Part shown: positions 29,306 through 37,778 of the stretch, piece by piece
Numbering within the stretch: the first letter of the stretch is position 1
Layout: every line of letters begins with the position of its first letter
Assembly (NCBI GenBank): GCA_011526045.1
Contig: WYBE01000034.1
Span: 1 to 64,000 of the forward strand
From: Nevskiales bacterium
GTDB taxonomy: Bacteria; Pseudomonadota; Gammaproteobacteria; Steroidobacterales; GCA-2729495
Reading direction: 5' to 3'
DNA: 64,000 nt
Position numbers and translations under genes: made by a program
The notes under the pieces: generated by a model
Told to the model about the DNA's origin: nothing
The model's input: only the letters and a program-made list of their open reading frames with translations
Database searches by the model: none

Positions 29306-30382
29306 ATGGATTCTGGTCTGTACCCGGGCCGCCTGGCCCAACGCATCTCCCACGCCGCCGGCGGCCCCAAGACCCTGGTGGTGGGACTCGGCAAGATCGG
29401 CGACCTGGTGCTGCTGACCCCGGTGCTGCGGGCCTTGCGGACACTGCAGCCGCAACCCGAGATCCACGTCCTGGCCGGCTTGCGTAACCATCAGGTGCTC
29501 GCTGGTCATCCAGGCATCGAGCGTGTGCATGTCTACCCGGGCCGGCCGCTGGATGCGTTGCCGCTGATGTACCGATTGCACCGGGAGCGTTTCGATTTCT
29601 GGCTCGACCCCAAGGATCATCATTCCTACACCAGCCGCTTGCTGGTACGGATGGCGCGACCGACGGTATCGGTCGGCTTCAACGGCGACCCGCAGGGCAG
29701 ATGCGGCAGCAGGGGTTGCTTCACGCACGGCCTGCCGGGACATCTCGATAACCAGCAGGTCCACGCCAGCAAGCGCGCGCTGAACGTCGCGGCGGCGCTC
29801 GGCATTCCTGTCGACGACCCTCGGCCCTGGCTGGGCGTGGCGCCGGAAGCCGAGCGGGAACTCGCCGGTTTCCGCTGCCGGCATCGCCTGGATCGCTTCG
29901 CCCTCGTGAACCTCTCGGCGCAGCGGCCCGAGCGACGCTGGCGGACCGACGACTGGATCCGCCTGATTCGGGGGGCGGAGTTCTGCGACCTGCCGGTGCT
30001 CGTCACGGCCCTGCCTGCCGACTCGGGGGAAGCGGAGCAGGTGGTTGCGAGCCGGGAGCGCACGTTCTTCTATCAGACCCGCAGTGTTGCCGACCTGCTG
30101 CCCGCTGTGCGCGACGCGAATTTCGTGGTTACCGTGGACACGGGCGTGGTGCACATCGCTTCGGCCTTCGACACGCCAATCGTGGCGCTCTACGCCAATG
30201 CCTCGGTGCAATTCGACAAGTACCGCCCGCTGTCGCGGCTGTGCCAGCCGGTCATCGGTTCCGGCGCGAGCAACACGGTGGCCGATATCCCCTTGCACCA
30301 CGTCGCCGGTGCGGTTGGCAGCCTGCGGGCTGCTCTGTCTTGTGCCACCCGGCCGTCTGGCAGGCTCGTGCCGGTCGCCTGA
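29306..30382 (+). CDS. Glycosyltransferase family 9 (heptosyltransferase-like)
   Basis: A 358-aa GT-B transferase of the ADP-heptose:LPS heptosyltransferase group. LVVGLGKIGDLVLLTPVLRAL is the N-terminal signature, and FVVTVDTGVVHIASAFDTPIVALY is the C-terminal nucleotide-sugar site (the usual DTG...HxA pattern). It probably adds a sugar to the lipopolysaccharide core. It diverges from the lipid A modification operon, with which it shares an envelope theme. Confidence 0.88.
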   Translation: MDSGLYPGRLAQRISHAAGGPKTLVVGLGKIGDLVLLTPVLRALRTLQPQPEIHVLAGLRNHQVLAGHPGIERVHVYPGRPLDALPLMYRLHRERFDFWLDPKDHHSYTSRLLVRMARPTVSVGFNGDPQGRCGSRGCFTHGLPGHLDNQQVHASKRALNVAAALGIPVDDPRPWLGVAPEAERELAGFRCRHRLDRFALVNLSAQRPERRWRTDDWIRLIRGAEFCDLPVLVTALPADSGEAEQVVASRERTFFYQTRSVADLLPAVRDANFVVTVDTGVVHIASAFDTPIVALYANASVQFDKYRPLSRLCQPVIGSGASNTVADIPLHHVAGAVGSLRAALSCATRPSGRLVPVA

Positions 30383-30454
30383 GGCAGGGCCCGGGGGGGC
30401 GTTCGGTTAGACTGGCAGCGCAGGCCCTGCTGCCTGTTGGGGTTCGCCGGTTCG

Positions 30455-32986
30455 ATGCCCGCATTCAGTCGTGCGTGCGCCACGCTCGTTGGCCTTGTCG
30501 TGTTTGCCGCCTGCCTGACGCCGTCGGTGCAGGCTGCGCCGCCCTATGCGGGACGCGCGGTCGACGCGGTACTGCGCGAGCTTGCCGGCTCCGGGACGAA
30601 CTTCATTTACAACACGGAGATCGTGTCACCGGGGCTGCTCGTGACGGCCGAGCCGCTGGGACAGACGCCAGCCGCCATCGCCAGTGAGATTCTTGCGCCC
30701 CACGGGCTCGCGTTGCTGCCAGCCGGCGAGAACGCTTATTCGGTCGTGCGCGACGCCGGCCGGATGGCCGGTACGATCGCCGGGCGCGTGACCGACGAGC
30801 ACGGCGTCGCGCTCGCCGGAGCGCGGGTCGGTCTGGCCGCGACCGGCCGCACGGCGACCACTGATTCGCGCGGTGAGTTCCGCCTCGCCGACGTGCCGGC
30901 CGGGCGCTACCGGCTCGACGTGACGGCCGACGGATTCGCGGGCGCGAGCCTGGCCCGACTGCGCGTTCGCGCCGGCCGGACTTCGCGGGCGCGCCTCGCG
31001 CTGACGGCGCTCGAGCCCGAGCTCGCCGAGATCGTCGTCACCACCAGCAGCTACGCCCTGGCCTACAACCAGCCGCAGGCGCATACGATCCTGACGCAGG
31101 CCGATGTGCAGGCGGTGCCGAAACTGGCCGATGAGCCGCTGCGCTCGGTGCAGCGGCTGCCGGGCAGCGCTGCGGCGGGCGTTTCGGCGCAATCGCACAT
31201 CCGCGGCGGTGAGTACAACGAGACACGCATGGTGCTCGACGGCGTTCCGCTCGATGAGCCCTTTCACCTGAAAAATCTGCTCACACCCGTGACCGTGTTC
31301 GACGCCCGGGCGATCGAGTCCATCGATGTGTACTCGGGCGGCTTCAGCGCGGCCTACGGCGGTGCAATGAGCGGCGTGATCGATATCGCGACGCTGAGCC
31401 CGCCGGAGAAGCGCTATACCGAGCTCGGCCTGAGCCTGTTCCACACCAGCGCTCTGTCGGCGGGCGAGTGGGATGGCGACCGTGGCCAATGGCTCGCCGG
31501 TGTCCGGCGCAGCAATCTCGATCTGATAAGCCGGCTCGCCGATTCGGACTTCGGCGAGGTGGAGTACTTCGACGCCATCGGCCGCGCGAGCCTGGCCCTG
31601 AGCGACGACACGGAGATATTCGCGACGGCGCTCACCTCGCGTGACGAGGTCGACGTCAACACCAGCGACGAGACCGAGCGCAGCAACGCCGACTACCGCA
31701 ACACCTATGTCTGGGCGGGTTGGCAGCAGCAGTGGCCTGGTGCGCTGACGAGTCGCCTGATCGTGGGGTTGACCGATCTCGACAACGACCGCAGCGGTAT
31801 TATCGATGATCCGGGAAGGCGGGCCGCGAACGTGGACGACCGGCGCACTCTGCGCACCGGTGTGGCGCGACTCGACGTCGAACACCGGGCAGAGCGTGCG
31901 TTCACGCGCCTCGGTGTGGAGGGGCGCGAGGTGGAGTCGAAGTACCGCTATTCCAGCGTCAGTGTCTTTGCGCCGGATTTTCCGCTGCCCGGCGATGCCG
32001 GCGGGACGGTCACGCGTGCGCTCGATCCGGATCCCGACGGGCACTATATGAGCGCCTATTTCACCAGTCGTGTGCGGCTCAGCGATCCGCTGAGCGTGGA
32101 GGCGGGTCTGCGCTGGGATGACCAGACCTACGATGGGCTCGATACGCCCGAGCAGTTCGCCCCCCGCCTGAACCTGATGTACGACCTGACGCCGGAGACG
32201 CGGCTGCGGGCCGCCTGGGGCCGGTTCTGGCAGGCGCAGGGTCCGAATGAACTGCAGGTCGAAGACGGTGTGGACACATTCTACGAGCCGCAACGGGCGG
32301 ATCACATGATCCTGAGTATCGAGCAGCAACTGCCGCTCGACCACCAGCTGCGCATCGAGACCTACCTGAAGGACTACGACCGCGTGCGGCCGCATTTCGA
32401 AAATCTCTTCGATCCGGTGAAGCTGCTGCCGGAGCTCGAGCCGGACCGGGTGCGGGTCGCACCGGCGAGTGCGCGCGCGCGGGGCGTCGAGATGCTGCTC
32501 GCGCATCGCGCCGACGCCGGCTGGTCGTGGTGGCTCGGCTACGGCTGGGCGCGGGTCACCGACCGGATCGACGGTGCCGACGTCGTGCGCAGCTGGGACC
32601 AGCGTCATTCGGTCAACGCCGGGCTGCGTTATTCCGGGCCACAGTGGGAGTTCACCGTCACCGACAGCTACCACACGGGTTGGCCGACCACCGAGCTCTA
32701 CCTCGTCGCCGATCCGGACGGCGGGCCCGCGGTGGCGACGGTCGGGCCGCGCAACGGCGCGCGGTACGATGACTACAACAGCCTGGACGTATACATCATG
32801 CGCCGCTTCGAGCTCGAGGACAGCACGCTCGATGCGTTCTTCGAGGTCACCAACCTGCTCTGGCAACGCAATTACTGCTGCACGCAGTACGAGGTGACGC
32901 AGAACGACGGGGTGACCGTGATCGATCGCGACCTCGACTACTGGCCGCGCTTCATCCCGTCGCTCGGCGTGCTGTGGAGGTTCTAG
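30455..32986 (+). CDS. TonB-dependent outer membrane receptor with STN and carboxypeptidase-like domains
   Basis: An 843-aa receptor. A signal peptide (CATLVGLVVFAACLTPSVQA) is followed by an STN-like domain (residues about 30-100: AVDAVLRELAGSGTNFIYN, PAAIASEILAPHGLALL), a carboxypeptidase-regulatory-like beta-sandwich (IAGRVTDEHGVALAGARVGL, FRLADVPAGRYRLDV), the plug (QAVPKLADEPLRSVQRLPG, SHIRGGEYNETRMVLDGVPL) and a 22-strand barrel ending in aromatic WRF. The substrate is unknown. The STN domain implies trans-envelope signalling, and the ECF/FecR pair 6 kb away is a candidate partner. Start at ATG 30455 puts the signal peptide first. Confidence 0.88.
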   Translation: MPAFSRACATLVGLVVFAACLTPSVQAAPPYAGRAVDAVLRELAGSGTNFIYNTEIVSPGLLVTAEPLGQTPAAIASEILAPHGLALLPAGENAYSVVRDAGRMAGTIAGRVTDEHGVALAGARVGLAATGRTATTDSRGEFRLADVPAGRYRLDVTADGFAGASLARLRVRAGRTSRARLALTALEPELAEIVVTTSSYALAYNQPQAHTILTQADVQAVPKLADEPLRSVQRLPGSAAAGVSAQSHIRGGEYNETRMVLDGVPLDEPFHLKNLLTPVTVFDARAIESIDVYSGGFSAAYGGAMSGVIDIATLSPPEKRYTELGLSLFHTSALSAGEWDGDRGQWLAGVRRSNLDLISRLADSDFGEVEYFDAIGRASLALSDDTEIFATALTSRDEVDVNTSDETERSNADYRNTYVWAGWQQQWPGALTSRLIVGLTDLDNDRSGIIDDPGRRAANVDDRRTLRTGVARLDVEHRAERAFTRLGVEGREVESKYRYSSVSVFAPDFPLPGDAGGTVTRALDPDPDGHYMSAYFTSRVRLSDPLSVEAGLRWDDQTYDGLDTPEQFAPRLNLMYDLTPETRLRAAWGRFWQAQGPNELQVEDGVDTFYEPQRADHMILSIEQQLPLDHQLRIETYLKDYDRVRPHFENLFDPVKLLPELEPDRVRVAPASARARGVEMLLAHRADAGWSWWLGYGWARVTDRIDGADVVRSWDQRHSVNAGLRYSGPQWEFTVTDSYHTGWPTTELYLVADPDGGPAVATVGPRNGARYDDYNSLDVYIMRRFELEDSTLDAFFEVTNLLWQRNYCCTQYEVTQNDGVTVIDRDLDYWPRFIPSLGVLWRF

Positions 32987-33025
32987 CGGGCGAGCAGGGC
33001 GAGCGACCGCATCGGCCGCGCCGGG

Positions 33026-34045
33026 TCACGACCGCGGGCGCAACGCCGGCAGCACGCGCTCGCCGAGGATGCGAATCGTCTGCTCGGGCTCTTCGTAGAT
33101 TCGCAGCGCGATTTCGGTGAGGCCGGCATCGCGGAACTGCCGCAGTCGCTCGATCTCCTTGTCGAGTTCCGCCAGCGCGGCGCAGGAAGTCAGGTTGTCG
33201 ACCAGCAGCTTCACCACGCGGTCGGGAACGCCTTCGATATCCGGGCTGCGCCGGCGCAGGGCGTCGAAGAAGGCGCTGCGCTTGCGTTCGACGAGGTCCA
33301 TGTCCGCCTCGTTCATGAAATGATGGTGATTGGCCCTGAGCAGCACGCCGCGCAGGGCGAGCCAGATCCGCGCTTCCCGCTCGGCCTCCTCGCGGGTCTC
33401 CTTGACGTGCCAGGCCCAGAAGTTGTTGAGGCGGAAGGCCGCGCGGTCGCGACCGGCCTCGGCCAGCACCGGGTCGATCACGGCGCGTGCCTCGCGCACC
33501 TGCTCGACGATTTTGTCGGAGAGCATGATGCCGTCGGCATGGCGCGCGGCCATGCGTTGCATCTGGCCGCGGTTGGCGCCGGCGTAGATCACGGGCGGGG
33601 TGCTGCGCGCCCACGAGGGGTGGTAGCGGCGTACGCGGAATATCTCGCCCTCGTAGGTCACCGCTGTGCCGCGCCCAGCCTGCCGCAGGATCTCGAGCGC
33701 TTCCTGTACGGCGCGCACCCGGCGCGTAGGCTTGATATCCATCGCGGTCATCGTGCCGCCGCCACCGCCGACGACGATCTGGGCGCGACCGCCGGACAGT
33801 TCGTTCAGGGTGAGCAGCGAAGTGGCCATCTTCAGCGGGTGCAGTTCGAAGGGGCTGACTGCAATCGGCCCCATGCGGATGCTGCGGCTGGTGCGGGCGA
33901 GTTCCGCAAACCCGAGGAAGGGATCGCGCGCATCGAGCATGCTGGAGACCCACACGCCGCCGAGGCCGTACTCCTCCGCCATGCGCCCGAGTGCTGCGAT
34001 GCGATCCGGCGGCGAGTTGGCTTCGAGGATGAGATCGATACGCAT
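33026..34045 (-). CDS. LLM-class (luciferase-like) flavin oxidoreductase
   Basis: A 339-aa TIM-barrel enzyme of the bacterial luciferase/F420-dependent superfamily. Recognised from LILEANSPPDRIAALGRMAEEYGLGGVWVSS, the SRSIRMGPIAVSPFELHPLKMATSLLTLNEL core, VVGGGGGTMTAMDI and PPVIYAGANRGQMQRMAARHADGIML. It would use FMN (or F420) in an oxidation of an unknown substrate. It is monocistronic in appearance and convergent with the TonB receptor. Confidence 0.85.
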   Translation of the reverse strand: MRIDLILEANSPPDRIAALGRMAEEYGLGGVWVSSMLDARDPFLGFAELARTSRSIRMGPIAVSPFELHPLKMATSLLTLNELSGGRAQIVVGGGGGTMTAMDIKPTRRVRAVQEALEILRQAGRGTAVTYEGEIFRVRRYHPSWARSTPPVIYAGANRGQMQRMAARHADGIMLSDKIVEQVREARAVIDPVLAEAGRDRAAFRLNNFWAWHVKETREEAEREARIWLALRGVLLRANHHHFMNEADMDLVERKRSAFFDALRRRSPDIEGVPDRVVKLLVDNLTSCAALAELDKEIERLRQFRDAGLTEIALRIYEEPEQTIRILGERVLPALRPRS

Positions 34046-34209
34046 ACGGATCCTCCGGTCACTGGCTGGCGCGTGGCCGGGGTACTTTACGGGAGTGTGG
34101 CCGGGGAGTCAGGTGGCGTACGCCACCTGCCCGGGCGTTACGGCCGCACCGGGCGCATGGTGCGCCGCCGCGGCGGCGCAGGTCACGCCGCGCAACCAGC
34201 GCGGTGCCG

Positions 34210-34602
34210 CTACCACCGCGACGATGTCGCGCCGCCCGCCGCCCGCTGTTTCCGGATCGCCTTGTCGGCCACGAGGTCGCTGGAGGATGGCAGGCCGGCG
34301 TCGAGGCGCTCGAGCAGCCGCGTGATCGCGGGCGGACGCAACCGGTCGAACATCAGCCCGAGGCCGCTGGATGCCTTCCGGATCACCATGGCCTGCCAGC
34401 GGTAGGTACGCAGGTCGGTGCTGCCGGGCAGGGTGAGTTCCACCCCGATCACCGTGTTGCCGGAGAAAAGCTCCGGTGGAGTCTCGACGAACATGCCGCT
34501 GATGCTCACTTCGCGGATCCGCCCGGCGACAGGTATGCCCCCCGGCGGGTGCAGTGTCACGGCCGTCGCAACCGGACGGCGCGTGCCGAGACGATGTTCC
34601 AT
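34210..34602 (-). CDS. PilZ-domain protein
   Basis: A 130-aa protein that is essentially one PilZ domain. The N-terminal Arg pair (GTRRPVATAV) and the S-x-x-G element (VSISGMFVET) are the c-di-GMP contact motifs, though the first is shortened compared with RxxxR. The end (ERLDAGLPSSSDLVADKAIRK) is a helical tail. It probably responds to c-di-GMP, but no motility or polysaccharide target gene is adjacent. It follows the DUF2934 gene by 17 bp on the same strand. Confidence 0.82.
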   Translation of the reverse strand: MEHRLGTRRPVATAVTLHPPGGIPVAGRIREVSISGMFVETPPELFSGNTVIGVELTLPGSTDLRTYRWQAMVIRKASSGLGLMFDRLRPPAITRLLERLDAGLPSSSDLVADKAIRKQRAAGGATSSRW

Positions 34603-34619
34603 GGCCTTTCCCTCGCGTG

Positions 34620-34898
34620 TCAGGCCCTGCCGTCGTCGTCGCCGAGCAGGGCGTCGATTTCGATTTCGGCCGCCAGCCAGTCCTCGAGTTCCCGCCCGGG
34701 CTGAAAGCCGCGCCGTTCAGCACGGAAATAAGCCGCTTCGGCGATGAGTCGCTGCCGGTCCTCGCCGGCCAGATTGAGCGTCGCCTCCAGCAGCACACTC
34801 GGCGCACTGCGAGTCCGCCGCGTGGCCGGGGCCCTGGATGCCCGGGCCGGGTCGGTTGCTGGCCTGGAGCTTTCGATGGTTCGGCTTTGGTCAGCCAT
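34620..34898 (-). CDS. DUF2934 protein
   Basis: A 92-aa protein. After a 35-residue basic, Ser/Arg/Pro-rich N-terminus, the C-terminal 45 residues (IAEAAYFRAERRGFQPGRELEDWLAAEIEI) match the small helical DUF2934 domain of unknown function. ATG 34898 is preceded by AAAGGAGAT, a strong ribosome-binding site, and an upstream in-frame ATG (35015) is rejected for that reason. It likely forms a two-gene unit with the PilZ gene. Confidence 0.82.
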   Translation of the reverse strand: MADQSRTIESSRPATDPARASRAPATRRTRSAPSVLLEATLNLAGEDRQRLIAEAAYFRAERRGFQPGRELEDWLAAEIEIDALLGDDDGRA

Positions 34899-35118
34899 GT
34901 GTATCTCCTTTCCTGTCACCGCTTGAAGTCCGCGCGGCGGCACCGCCATGTGCCGATGCCTCGGGTGTGGTGAACCCGAGGCGCATCGACGAATCGAGCT
35001 GCCAGTCGTGCGCAACTGTTGCGGAACCCGTAACCGCAGGACGACTGTCGCGAAACCCGTGATGCGTCGAGAATCTTCTTCCGCATCCGGATAATGCGGA
35101 CACGCGCCGGCCTGTGCT

Positions 35119-35132
35119 TTAACTTATGTTAA
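35119..35132. promoter_or_regulatory. Crp/Fnr-type dyad upstream of the Crp/Fnr gene
   Basis: TTAAC TTAT GTTAA is a perfect inverted repeat with 5-4-5 architecture, the spacing of CRP/FNR operators (FNR TTGAT-N4-ATCAA). It stands out in a GC-rich region and lies 58 bp before the GTG of the Crp/Fnr-family gene, so autoregulation is plausible. Confidence 0.5.
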
Positions 35133-35190
35133 CTTTGGTGTCGAAAGAAGCTCGTCCCGTTCAAGGCACTGTAAAGCCCCGGGGTGGCTC

Positions 35191-35931
35191 GTGCTGACGC
35201 CGCTCATCCGCAAGCTCGCACGCGCGGTCGAACTGACGCCGGCCGACATCAAGGCGCTGTCGGCGCTCGGTGCGAACCCGCGCCACTGCGCGGCCGGGCA
35301 CAGCCTGATCGAGGCGGGCCGGCGGATGAGCGCCGCGGTCCTGGTACATGCCGGGTGGGCCTTCCGGCACCGCACCCTGAGCGACGGGCGCCGCCAGGTG
35401 ATGGACTTCGTCCTGCCGGGCGACATCTGCGAGCCGACGGTGTTCGTCACGCCGCGCGCCGGCTTCTCCGTGCAGGCGCTGACGGAGTTGCGTTACTCGC
35501 TGATCCGCCCGGAGGATGTGCTGGAACTCGTCACCCGCTCACCCCGCATCGGGGTGGCGCTGTGGTGGGTGGAGGCGCACGAGGAAGCCATCACGCGCGC
35601 ACACCTCGTCGCGGTCGGACGGCTGACCGCGTATGAGCGCGTCGCCTACCTGCTCTGGGAACTCTGGACCCGGCTGACCCTGGTCGGCGAGGCCGAAGGC
35701 GACGGTTTCGTGATGCCGGCCAGCCAGGAACTGATCGCGGACGCGGCCGGCCTGAGCTATGTGCACGTCAGCCGCACGCTGCGCCGCCTCGAGCGGGAGG
35801 GGATCATCCGGCGCTCGAAACGGCTCTGGCGCATCGTCGATGCGGGCCGCATCCAGCAGGCCGCGCAGCTCATGGACGGTTTGCACCTGACCGCGCCGCT
35901 GTCGCGAAAGATCCAGCAGCGCCTGAAATAA
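35191..35931 (+). CDS. Crp/Fnr-family transcriptional regulator
   Basis: A 246-aa regulator. The N-terminal cyclic-nucleotide-binding-like jelly roll is seen in CAAGHSLIEAGRRMSAAVLVHAGWAF, MDFVLPGDICEPTVF and the dimer helix VAYLLWELWTRLTLVG. The C-terminal winged helix contains SQELIADAAGLSYVHVSRTLRRLEREGII. There is no N-terminal Cys cluster, so it is not an iron-sulphur FNR. The cAMP phosphate-binding Arg-Ser motif is also absent, so the effector is unknown. GTG 35191 is the start. A matching dyad lies upstream at 35119. Confidence 0.87.
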   Translation: MLTPLIRKLARAVELTPADIKALSALGANPRHCAAGHSLIEAGRRMSAAVLVHAGWAFRHRTLSDGRRQVMDFVLPGDICEPTVFVTPRAGFSVQALTELRYSLIRPEDVLELVTRSPRIGVALWWVEAHEEAITRAHLVAVGRLTAYERVAYLLWELWTRLTLVGEAEGDGFVMPASQELIADAAGLSYVHVSRTLRRLEREGIIRRSKRLWRIVDAGRIQQAAQLMDGLHLTAPLSRKIQQRLK

Positions 35932-36116
35932 TGATGCCGGTCCGCACGGACTTGCAGCAGGCCGTTTTAGAAGGTTCATCGCCAATCTGCGGTAAGGCAG
36001 CGGACCCTCGGTGGAGGATGCGGTGGTCGCGGCGAGACCCGGAGACGGGCAGAGTCCGGCGCCCGCCGGTGGGAGCAGAACCGTAATTAAGAGCGTCGCG
36101 AGAGCCCGGTAGCCTG

Positions 36117-37052
36117 CTAGCCGAGATGGCCGCGGCCGATGTCCTGCTCCTGCCGCGAAATCTCCGTTCCGGCGCGCGCGAGGCTCACCCGCCAGCGCAT
36201 GCCGATGCCGGCTTCGCCGCCGCCGGTCTCCGACTCGATGCTGATCTGCACGCGGTCGCCCGGCAGCGCCTGCAGCGGTGTTGCGATCGGCGCAAACACC
36301 TGCTCCCAGTGGGTGGGAGCGGCGTGCGGGCTGGTGCTGAGGACGACGCCGGGCACGAGTTCGCAGTCCCACCACAACGCGAAACCGTGGATCGCGGTCG
36401 TCGTGCCGATGTCCCAGTATGCGGTGCCGCGCCGTTCGCTGCTTGCTTCGCCGGCGAGGTCGATCTCATCCCAGCGTTGCGCGGCCGTGTCACCCGCCAG
36501 CAGTTCGTCCGCGCCGATGCGCCGCACGTAGAGGTTGTCGAATGACACCGCGCGCGCGGCGCTGAAGTCGAGCCCCGCGGGTGCGCGATCCCAGCTGTGC
36601 AGTTCGTCCGTGAACCGGTCCGCGACGACCGGTGCAACATACTGGCTGATTCGCCGCGGAATGAGCGTGCCGCCGTTCACCAGGAAGCGGCGGGCGTCGG
36701 CGAGCGTTTCGAGTGCGTTCTCCTCCAGCGCGAGATTGCCGAGGATCTCGGCGACCACGATGTCGACGCGCGGCGGGTCGATGATCTCGGCCGAGTGCAC
36801 CGGCCAGAAGTACAGGCCGGTGATTGCGTTCGCCTCCGCCAGGCGTTGCGCCAGGGCGATCACCGCGCCGTGCTCGATCAGGTGCACCTCGCGCGCGCCG
36901 AGTCGCCGCGCCATGAAGCCGAGGACGCCCGTGCCGGCACCGATGTCGGCAACGCTCGACTGGCCCGGCACGATCACGCGGCGCAGGGCCGCCTCGAACG
37001 CGGCCGAGCGCACAGCGTCGGCCAGCATGCGGCGGTGGAACTCGATCAGCAT
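36117..37052 (-). CDS. PRMT-like SAM-dependent methyltransferase
   Basis: A 311-aa class I methyltransferase with protein-arginine-methyltransferase features. Motif I is VADIGAGTGVLGFMARRLGA, followed by EVHLIEHGAVIALAQRL. VVAEILGNLALEENALETL occupies the place of the PRMT double-E loop (two or more Glu), and NGGTLIPRRISQYVAPV follows as in PRMTs. PTHWEQVFAP at about residue 240 resembles the PRMT THW loop. The beta-barrel C-terminus (GDRVQISIESETGGG) fits. Bacterial members are poorly characterised and the substrate is unknown. It diverges from the macro-domain gene. Confidence 0.78.
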   Translation of the reverse strand: MLIEFHRRMLADAVRSAAFEAALRRVIVPGQSSVADIGAGTGVLGFMARRLGAREVHLIEHGAVIALAQRLAEANAITGLYFWPVHSAEIIDPPRVDIVVAEILGNLALEENALETLADARRFLVNGGTLIPRRISQYVAPVVADRFTDELHSWDRAPAGLDFSAARAVSFDNLYVRRIGADELLAGDTAAQRWDEIDLAGEASSERRGTAYWDIGTTTAIHGFALWWDCELVPGVVLSTSPHAAPTHWEQVFAPIATPLQALPGDRVQISIESETGGGEAGIGMRWRVSLARAGTEISRQEQDIGRGHLG

Positions 37053-37157
37053 GGTGCACGTGCCCGCAGTCGTGGTGCCCGGACTCTAGCACGGCGGTCG
37101 CGCTGCCCGGGGTCCGTGCTATTCTCGCGGCAAGCACATTCGCGCAATGGAGACGAC

Positions 37158-37658
37158 ATGCTGCTGCAAGTCACCGGCGACATCCTGCTGAGCAGGACCC
37201 AGGTCATCGCTCACGGTGTCGCGCCCAACGACGACTTCCGCCAGGGCCTGGCGCTGGCACTGCGCCAGCAGTGGCCGGCGATGTACAAGGACTTCCGCCA
37301 CTACTGCCAGTCGACCCACGCGAAGCCCGGAGGCCTGTGGGCCTGGGCCGGGACGGGTGGCCGGCGGATCGTCGGCCTGTTCACCCAGGAGGCGGCCTAC
37401 GGCAAGGGCGCAAAGCCCGGGCGGGCCACGGTGCCCTATGTGAACCATGCGCTGCGCAACTTGCGCGAACTCGCGCTCGCGGAAAAATTCCGGAGCATTG
37501 CGCTGCCTCGGCTTGCCACGGGCGTCGGCCGGCTCGACTGGAGCGACGTCGAGCCGTTCATTCACGAGAACCTTGGCGATCTCGGCATCCCGGTAGTGAT
37601 CTACACCACGTATCGCAAGGGGGTCGAGGCCAAGCTGCCGGAGCACATGCAAGTTTGA
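37158..37658 (+). CDS. Macro-domain protein (ADP-ribose-binding)
   Basis: A 166-aa stand-alone macro domain. MLLQVTGDILLSRTQVIAHGVAPNDDF is the N-terminal loop that holds ADP-ribose, QGLALALRQQWPAMYKDFRHYC and IVGLFTQEAAYGKGAKPG continue the fold, and ALPRLATGVGRLDW is the phosphate-binding loop (GVG). It resembles ALC1/TARG1-like macro domains that bind or hydrolyse ADP-ribose or O-acetyl-ADP-ribose. GGAGA precedes the ATG. It is divergent from the PRMT-like gene with 105 bp between. Confidence 0.85.
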   Translation: MLLQVTGDILLSRTQVIAHGVAPNDDFRQGLALALRQQWPAMYKDFRHYCQSTHAKPGGLWAWAGTGGRRIVGLFTQEAAYGKGAKPGRATVPYVNHALRNLRELALAEKFRSIALPRLATGVGRLDWSDVEPFIHENLGDLGIPVVIYTTYRKGVEAKLPEHMQV

Positions 37659-37778
37659 ATGCCGCCGCATTCTTCTTGTGGAGCACGAGTGTGCCGACGT
37701 CGTCCCGGAGTCCACCGGCGTCAGCCGTTCGCAACGCAACTGCCGTCGCCAAGCTGCCGTGTGCCTCTCGCCAGATCG

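Noticed and set aside
35191..35931. Calling the Crp/Fnr gene fnr or crp
   Set aside because: It lacks the N-terminal Cys cluster of FNR and the cAMP-contact Arg-Ser of CRP.
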